This document shows positions 22,002 through 27,180 of a stretch of 27,180 nucleotides of DNA, one piece after another (position 1 is the stretch's first letter; each line of letters begins with the position of its first letter). Made by a program: the position numbers and the translations under genes. Source of the DNA: DATLCI01 sp046714215 (lineage in GTDB: Bacteria > Acidobacteriota > Terriglobia > Terriglobales > Acidobacteriaceae); contig JBKKBM010000152.1 of NCBI GenBank assembly GCA_046714215.1, forward strand, positions 1 to 27,180, read 5' to 3'. Below the pieces are notes generated by a model. It saw only the letters and a list, made by a program, of their open reading frames with translations, searched no databases and was not told the DNA's origin.

Positions 22002-24788
22002 TCACCGCCGCCCATATTCCGCCAGCGCCTGCCCCGTGTATGACTTCTTATTCTTCGCCACCAACTCCGGCGGGCCTTGCGCGACGAGCCGCCCGCCATC
22101 TTCGCCGCCCTCCGGTCCCAGGTCGATGATCCAATCCGCATTACGGATCACGTCCATGTTGTGCTCAATGATGATGATGGAATTACCCAGGTCAGTCAGC
22201 CGGTGGAGTACGTCGAGCAACTTCTTCACGTCGTCAAAATGCAGGCCGGTAGTGGGCTCGTCGAGCAGGTAAAGCGTTTTGCCGGTCTGGCGCTTCGAGA
22301 GTTCGCGCGCCAGCTTGATGCGCTGCGCCTCGCCGCCGGACAGCGTGACCGCGGATTGTCCCAACTCCACATAGCCCAGGCCGACATCAACCAGCGTCTG
22401 CAACTTCTGGCGGACTTGCGGGATGTCTTCGAGGATGGGCAGCGCGTCGGCGATGGGCGTCTGCAGCAGGTCGGCGATGGAGTAGCCCTTGAACTTCACC
22501 GCCAGCGTCTCGTGGTTGTAGCGTTTACCGCCGCACACCTCGCAGACCACGTAGACGTCCGGCAAAAAATTCATCTCGATGCGGCGCTGGCCCTCGCCGG
22601 TGCAATGCTCACAGCGGCCGCCGGCCACGTTGAAGGAGAAGCGTCCCGCCTTGTAGCCGCGCTCGCGCGATTCCGGCAGCATCGCATAAATGTTGCGGAT
22701 GTCAGTGAATACGCCGGTGTAGGTCGCCGGATTCGAGCGCGGAGTGCGGCCAATGGGTGACTGATCGATGCGGATGACTTTGTCCAGGTGCTCCATGCCG
22801 GTGATGGATTTATGCGCGCCCGGCTCGCTGCGCGAGCGATAGAGCTGCTTAGCCAGCGCGGGATACAGGATGTCATTTACCAGCGTGGATTTGCCACTGC
22901 CGCTCACGCCGGTGACGACGGTCATCACGCCCAGCGGAAAAGTGACGTCGAGGTTCTTGAGGTTGTGCTCACGCGCCCCCAGCACCGCGAGGTTCTTGCC
23001 GTTCACGCTGCGCGGCGCGGTACGGGCCAGGATAGAGATCTCGCCGGCGATGTAGCGTCCGGTGACCGAGGCCGCAACTTTGGCGATCTCGGCAGGCGTA
23101 CCTGCGGCCACGAGCTCACCGCCATGGCGTCCGGCGCCGGGACCGAGGTCGATCACGTAGTCCGCGCGACGGATGGTTTCTTCGTCATGCTCTACCACCA
23201 GCACCGTGTTGCCGAGGTTGCGCAGCGCCTCCAGCGCCTTCAGCAAGCGGTCGTTGTCGCGATGGTGGAGACCGATGGAAGGCTCGTCGAGGACATACAG
23301 CACGCCGCGCAGCCGCGAGCCGATCTGCGTGGCTAGACGGATGCGCTGGCCTTCGCCGCCCGAAAGAGTGGCGGCAGAGCGGTCGAGCGAGAGATATCCG
23401 AGTCCTACAGCGAGCAGAAATTCCAGACGCTCGCAGATCTCTTTGAGGATGCGTCCCACGATCTGCTGTTCGCGCGGCGTGAGCCGGATCTTCTTCGCGG
23501 CCTCAAGCGCGCGATTGATGGCGAGGGAAGTGAAGTCGGCGATGGAGATGCCGTTGACCTTCACGCCCAAACTCTCCGGACGCAAGCGCTGGCCGTGGCA
23601 CGCCGGGCAGGCGGTGCCGGTCATGTAGTCGAGCAGCCACTCCTTGTAGCTGTCAGAGGTGGAGTCTTCGAGGTTCTGGCGGAGAAATCCGATGATGCCA
23701 TGAAATCCGGTGCGGGGGCGCTCTTTTTCCACGGGGCCGTAGAGTAAAAGGTTCTGCGTCTTGGCCGGGAGCTTCTCGAAGGGCGTGTTGAGGTCGAGCT
23801 TGTAAGCTTCCGCCACAATGGCGAGCATGCGTTGTAAATACGTAGAGCCGGAGCCGGGGCCAAGGCCGCCATCCAGGAGCGGCTTGGACCAATCCACGAT
23901 GATGAGTGAGGGATCGAAATCGAATTTGCTGCCCAGACCATTGCACTCCGGACACGCGCCGTAGACGGAGTTGAACGAGAACGAGCGCGGCTCCAGCACA
24001 GGCACGTTGATGCCGCAATTCGGGCAGGCCAGCTTCGACGAATAAAGTTTTTCTTCGCCGTTTACGACGGACACCAGCACCAGGCCTTCGGCCAGCTTCA
24101 TCGCCGTCGCGACCGAGGCTTCCAGGCGCTTCTCGATGCCAGGTTTCACCAGGAGCCGGTCGACCACCACTTCAATGGTGTGGTTCTTCCGCTTATCGAG
24201 CGATATCTGGTCAAGGTCTTCATCGAGCGAGCGGATCTCGCCGTCGATGCGGGCGCGGGTAAAGCCGCCCTGCGCCAATTTTTCCAGCTCTTTTTTGAAT
24301 TCGCCTTTGCGGCCGCGGACCATGGGCGCCAGCACCATTACCCGGTCTTCCGGCGTAAGCTGCATCACGCGCGAGACGATCTGCTCCGCTGACTGCCGCG
24401 AGATGGGCTTGCCGCATTGCGGACAATGCGGCACCCCGACCGACGCATACAGCAGGCGCAAATAATCGTAAATCTCAGTGATTGTGCCTACAGTCGAGCG
24501 CGGACTGCGCGAGGTAGTCTTCTGCTCGATGGAGATTGCCGGGCTCAGGCCTTCAATGGAATCGACTTCGGGACGCTCCATCTGGTCGAGGAATTGGCGC
24601 GCATAAGCGGAGAGCGTTTCCACATAGCGGCGCTGGCCCTCGGCATAGATGGTGTCAAAGGCGAGCGAAGATTTTCCCGAGCCGCTCAGCCCGGTGATCA
24701 CGGTGAAAGAGTTGCGCGGGATCTCCACGTCAATGTTCTTGAGGTTGTGCTGGCGGGCCCCGCGCACCGAGATTTTAGTGATGGCCAT
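22002..24788 (-). CDS. uvrA: Excinuclease ABC subunit A
   Basis: A 928-residue damage-recognition ATPase of nucleotide excision repair that loads UvrB onto lesions. Both ABC ATPase halves are complete. Walker A is G-L-S-G-S-G-K-S at 33-40, with a second copy G-V-S-G-S-G-K-S. Two L-S-G-G-E signature loops are present, each followed by a D-E-P motif (P-S-I-G-L-H and P-T-T-G-L-H). The Cys pairs of the zinc modules are visible (C-P-N-C with C-P-E-C, and C-E-H-C with C-E-V-C). Length is normal for the family. I saw no obvious SOS box immediately upstream, though the LexA site of this lineage is not something I can define here. Confidence 0.97.
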   Translation of the reverse strand: MAITKISVRGARQHNLKNIDVEIPRNSFTVITGLSGSGKSSLAFDTIYAEGQRRYVETLSAYARQFLDQMERPEVDSIEGLSPAISIEQKTTSRSPRSTVGTITEIYDYLRLLYASVGVPHCPQCGKPISRQSAEQIVSRVMQLTPEDRVMVLAPMVRGRKGEFKKELEKLAQGGFTRARIDGEIRSLDEDLDQISLDKRKNHTIEVVVDRLLVKPGIEKRLEASVATAMKLAEGLVLVSVVNGEEKLYSSKLACPNCGINVPVLEPRSFSFNSVYGACPECNGLGSKFDFDPSLIIVDWSKPLLDGGLGPGSGSTYLQRMLAIVAEAYKLDLNTPFEKLPAKTQNLLLYGPVEKERPRTGFHGIIGFLRQNLEDSTSDSYKEWLLDYMTGTACPACHGQRLRPESLGVKVNGISIADFTSLAINRALEAAKKIRLTPREQQIVGRILKEICERLEFLLAVGLGYLSLDRSAATLSGGEGQRIRLATQIGSRLRGVLYVLDEPSIGLHHRDNDRLLKALEALRNLGNTVLVVEHDEETIRRADYVIDLGPGAGRHGGELVAAGTPAEIAKVAASVTGRYIAGEISILARTAPRSVNGKNLAVLGAREHNLKNLDVTFPLGVMTVVTGVSGSGKSTLVNDILYPALAKQLYRSRSEPGAHKSITGMEHLDKVIRIDQSPIGRTPRSNPATYTGVFTDIRNIYAMLPESRERGYKAGRFSFNVAGGRCEHCTGEGQRRIEMNFLPDVYVVCEVCGGKRYNHETLAVKFKGYSIADLLQTPIADALPILEDIPQVRQKLQTLVDVGLGYVELGQSAVTLSGGEAQRIKLARELSKRQTGKTLYLLDEPTTGLHFDDVKKLLDVLHRLTDLGNSIIIIEHNMDVIRNADWIIDLGPEGGEDGGRLVAQGPPELVAKNKKSYTGQALAEYGRR

Positions 24789-25099
24789 GGATGAAATGGG
24801 CGAATGAATGACTGGCGGAACGGCACAACTAAGAGTGCATCCCCACAGATGCTTTCAAGTGAGGATGAGCGCAACTCTACTCCGTATCTTAGTCGTCAAT
24901 ACTGGAGCGGGTCAAACCGCGATAGAGTGTTGTCGGAAGCCTGTCGTCTGTCGCGCATGGTGTCGGGCGAAAAGACCCGGCCACGGCCAAAGGTGTACTG
25001 GCCGGATTCCCGGCGCGGCATGTACCAGGGAGACGGGCGCGGAAGTCAGAAATGGTTTACAACCGTTAGTCACACAGGGAACATCACAGGAAAACAGCT
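24789..25099. other. Stretch without a convincing gene between uvrA and a small membrane peptide gene
   Basis: About 310 bases. A 102-codon plus-strand frame from 24804 exists, but its translation is polar and low-complexity with no family resemblance or ribosome site. The stretch presumably contains the divergent promoters of uvrA and the 25100 gene. CCGGCCA and TGGCCGG form a 7-base inverted repeat with a 15-base spacer around 24980-25010. No RNA gene was recognised. Confidence 0.4.
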
Positions 25100-25249
25100 A
25101 TGTCGGGTCTGATTCTGGTAGCCACGATCGTCGTCGCAATGGGTGTGGGTATCCTCTGCGGATTTGCCGTCCTCAACCTCTTTTTTCAAGCCATCAGCCG
25201 CCAGCGACAGGAGCCAGCGGCACTGGCCAAGGCCATTCCCGCGGTCTAA
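25100..25249 (+). CDS. 49-residue single-pass membrane peptide
   Basis: A short open frame with an ATG at 25100, an AGG-containing ribosome site ten bases upstream and a TAA at 25247-25249. The peptide has a clear hydrophobic helix (about residues 3-29, with Gly15, Gly17 and Gly21 and Cys20) followed by a basic Arg/Gln turn and an Ala-rich tail. It lies between uvrA (divergent) and the STN-domain gene (convergent). The good ribosome site and membrane profile argue that it is real; no function can be assigned. Confidence 0.6.
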   Translation: MSGLILVATIVVAMGVGILCGFAVLNLFFQAISRQRQEPAALAKAIPAV

Positions 25250-25265
25250 CTTCCCCAGTTTTGTT

Positions 25266-26012
25266 TCAACGTGGCGGACGCTGCGGGCGTCCCTGCGGAT
25301 TGTTCCGCTGTTCTTCCATCCGCCGCAATTCCTCTAACAATTGTTCAGGAGTCTTCGCCGGACCCGAGCCGGGCGCGGCATTCTGCTCACTCGGATTCGG
25401 TTGCGGCATGGGCGCGGGCGCGAAGCCTTCATTCCCATCATCGTCGGTGGGCTCGGGTTGGGGCGCCTGATACACGGCGTTGTAGCCGGGGCTCGAACGC
25501 TGCGGCGCGGAGGCCGTAACCGCGCCGGCGGCCGTCTTCGGCGTAAGGATGACCCGCTCCACCGCGTCGGGCTGTCCTTCCACGCCCAGAATGATGAAGT
25601 CATAGCCAGAGCCCTGCACCAGGGAGAGGATCACGTCGCGCACCGGGGCCGGACCGATGCGGGCGGCCACGCGTTCGCCACTCGGCCCGCCGACCGTCTC
25701 GATCTTGATGCCGGTGGCAGCGCGCAGTTGGGTGAGGATGTCCGCCATGGTGGAGTTCTCCGCCACAATGGTCAGCACGCCATTCTCCAGGCTCACGCGC
25801 GGCGGCACCGCGGGCATCTGCGACGGGCGCAAGGGAACTGCGGGACGAGCGGGTACTCGCTGGGCCGCGGGGGCTTCGACTACCGCCGGAACGCTGGCCT
25901 TCACTGGCTTTTTGGCCAGACGCTTAGCCGGAATGGCAGCCTGGCCCAAGGCCACGCCGGCCAGCGCCACCACCGCGAAAGTAACCGCGAAAAAGCTCTT
26001 TCCCGCTGCCAT
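25266..26012 (-). CDS. Secreted protein with STN-like (secretin/TonB N-terminal short) domain
   Basis: A 248-residue protein. It starts with a Sec signal peptide (basic M-A-A-G-K, hydrophobic core to about residue 22), then a Pro/Ala-rich linker to about 72. A compact beta-alpha domain at about 72-160 resembles STN, with S-L-E-N-G-V-L-T-I-V, then A-D-I-L-T-Q-L-R-A-A-T-G and a second half ending V-E-R-V-I-L-T-P. The C-terminus is disordered: Pro/Asn/Gln-rich with a charged helix E-E-L-R-R-M-E-E-Q. STN domains sit at the periplasmic end of secretins and TonB-dependent transducers. Here the domain is stand-alone, so the protein may be a periplasmic accessory. Direct repeats TACACCCCT lie 25-50 bases upstream (26038-26046 and 26052-26060). 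Confidence 0.65.
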   Translation of the reverse strand: MAAGKSFFAVTFAVVALAGVALGQAAIPAKRLAKKPVKASVPAVVEAPAAQRVPARPAVPLRPSQMPAVPPRVSLENGVLTIVAENSTMADILTQLRAATGIKIETVGGPSGERVAARIGPAPVRDVILSLVQGSGYDFIILGVEGQPDAVERVILTPKTAAGAVTASAPQRSSPGYNAVYQAPQPEPTDDDGNEGFAPAPMPQPNPSEQNAAPGSGPAKTPEQLLEELRRMEEQRNNPQGRPQRPPR

Positions 26013-26185
26013 AATGTGTCCCGAAAAACCCTTGACTTACACCCCTGATTCTACACCCCTTCGCCCCTTGGAGACGGCCCCGCGGCGGTGTAGTTTTCAG
26101 GTTTTTGGCTCTTTACATCTTTCGATGCGCCCGGCGGCATCCAAAAGAGGACAGGACTGAAGATCTGTTGAACCCATATTCCGAA

Positions 26186-26197
26186 TCCGATATCGGA
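26186..26197. promoter_or_regulatory. 12-bp perfect palindrome before the terminal secreted-protein gene
   Basis: TCCGATATCGGA is an exact 12-base palindrome ending 21 bases before the ATG at 26219. This position would overlap the promoter or transcript start of that gene, so an operator is plausible. Confidence 0.35.
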
Positions 26198-26218
26198 GAC
26201 TAGAATCAACCAACTGAC

Positions 26219-27180
26219 ATGAAAAATATTTTCCGTAATTTGGCTTGCGGCGCGCTGCTGCTCTTTACGACTTCCGCCGCCATGGCGGAGAGCTGCTCCA
26301 CCTCCGCGGAGATGGATGCCGCCACTAAGTCGAGCCTGCAACAGGCGGCCCGCACCTATTTTCAGTATGTGACGCAGAACAATGCGCAGGCACTCGCGAC
26401 GAATGCCATTCCGGACATCGCCTCGAACGTCGCCGGGGTGCAGGGCCTATTGCAGGAGCACCAGGCGAACCTGGCGGGCGCCAGCGCGTCGCCGCGCAAC
26501 ACTTATCTGCTGGAAGCCGATGGCACGGCGGTGCTGGAGCGCGCGGAGTTCTTCTGCGGCGTCTTCAATTCACCGGCCAAAGTCGGCTTCACCCTGAATG
26601 GCCTGCCTCCGGGTAAGTACGGGCTCGTCATCATGGACGTGACGGGTTCGCGCATTCCTTATTTCTATTCCTTCCTGTTGAAGCAAAATGCCGGCACTTG
26701 GAAGCTCGCGGGATTGTTCCCCCGTTCGCGTCAGGTGATCGGGCGCGATGCCCAGTGGTATTGGCAGCAGGCCCGGGACTTCAAGGCCCGGGGACAGCGC
26801 TTCAACTCCTGGTTCCATTACCTGGTGGCGAAGGAATTGGCCGCGCCTCTGCCGTTCATGTCCACGGTGAAGCTGGACAGCTTCTACGATGAGATCCAAT
26901 CGTCGGTGCCCAGCGATTTTCCGGCGGAGCGTCCGCTGCCCCTGGCCGCGTTCAACGGCAAGACCTATCAGGTCACCCAACTCTTCGTGGTGCCGAATGA
27001 AAAAGACCGGAACCTCGACCTGGTGCTGAAGTATTCCACCGCTGATCTCTCCAACACCGGACAGACGTTTCTCGAGAACAAAGAAGTGATGAAGGCCCTG
27101 TTGGCACGGTATCCCGAACTAAAGGAACCGTTCACCAACCTGGTGGCGCGCGCCGTGGCCCCCAGCGGACAGGACTTTGG
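26219..27180 (+). CDS. Secreted protein of unknown function (3' end beyond the window)
   Basis: An open frame from the ATG at 26219 to the window end, 320 full codons and still open. It starts with a Sec signal peptide: M-K-N-I-F-R, a hydrophobic stretch, then S-A-A-M-A with cleavage likely before Glu23 in E-S-C. The mature part begins with a helical segment (A-A-T-K-S-S-L-Q-Q-A-A-R-T-Y-F-Q-Y-V). It then has a beta-rich part with F-T-L-N-G-L-P-P-G-K-Y-G-L-V-I-M-D-V and a Trp/Tyr-rich part containing W-Y-W-Q-Q-A-R-D-F-K. I do not recognise a family. No Shine-Dalgarno is evident; a 12-base palindrome lies just upstream. It is divergent from the STN-domain gene. Confidence 0.75.
   Translation, partial: MKNIFRNLACGALLLFTTSAAMAESCSTSAEMDAATKSSLQQAARTYFQYVTQNNAQALATNAIPDIASNVAGVQGLLQEHQANLAGASASPRNTYLLEADGTAVLERAEFFCGVFNSPAKVGFTLNGLPPGKYGLVIMDVTGSRIPYFYSFLLKQNAGTWKLAGLFPRSRQVIGRDAQWYWQQARDFKARGQRFNSWFHYLVAKELAAPLPFMSTVKLDSFYDEIQSSVPSDFPAERPLPLAAFNGKTYQVTQLFVVPNEKDRNLDLVLKYSTADLSNTGQTFLENKEVMKALLARYPELKEPFTNLVARAVAPSGQDF

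Noticed and set aside
24804..25112. 102-codon plus-strand frame upstream of the small membrane peptide
   Set aside because: Polar, unstructured translation with no ribosome site or family resemblance; it overlaps the start of the better-supported 49-residue gene.

Overview
The window looks like a chromosomal segment of a GC-rich Gram-negative bacterium, most probably an acidobacterium of the Terriglobia/Koribacter type. I infer this from the protein style, the many periplasmic adaptor proteins, the Shine-Dalgarno-poor starts and the mixed housekeeping order; no rRNA or marker gene fixes it. No tRNA, rRNA, CRISPR array or transposase was seen.

Region 1 (1-9404) is the unusual part. A predicted sigma-54 activator (624-2039) stands directly upstream of a close match to the sigma-54 promoter consensus (2185-2202). 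That promoter reads into two paralogous genes (2262-2717 and 2861-3307). Both encode a short leader beginning MEKKSLI followed by 16-17 perfect-phase heptads of the form A-D-A-G-[SA]-[LMVF]-[AS]. A strong terminator (3339-3368) separates them from a convergent three-gene operon (8914 to 3388). That operon encodes a triple-GAF membrane-anchored HlyD/RND-type adaptor, a lipoprotein adaptor, and a protein joining a PqqD-like domain, an M50 site-2 protease and an adaptor domain. Partner-switching genes sit at the two ends: an RsbW-like anti-sigma kinase (1-450) and a STAS antagonist (9063-9404). I propose that this is a regulated system for recognising, processing and exporting the heptad-repeat polypeptides. 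The gene neighbourhood and promoter are visible in the sequence; the export function is inference.

Region 2 (9410-15064) is housekeeping: an RluA-type pseudouridine synthase on the minus strand, then a plus-strand series trpC, tyrA, a CPBP protease, pyrE, mtnA and a small membrane protein. TrpC has His where the family's catalytic Lys is expected.

Region 3 (15068-21799) holds a membrane-fused spermidine-synthase-like protein, an aldehyde dehydrogenase with a strong terminator, and a minus-strand operon. The operon is scoA, a DUF1232 gene, scoB and an unrecognised 291-residue protein; it carries out CoA transfer to or from acetoacetate.

Region 4 (22002-27180) holds uvrA, about 300 bases without a convincing gene, a 49-residue membrane peptide gene, a secreted protein with an STN-like domain, and the first 320 codons of a secreted protein that runs off the window.
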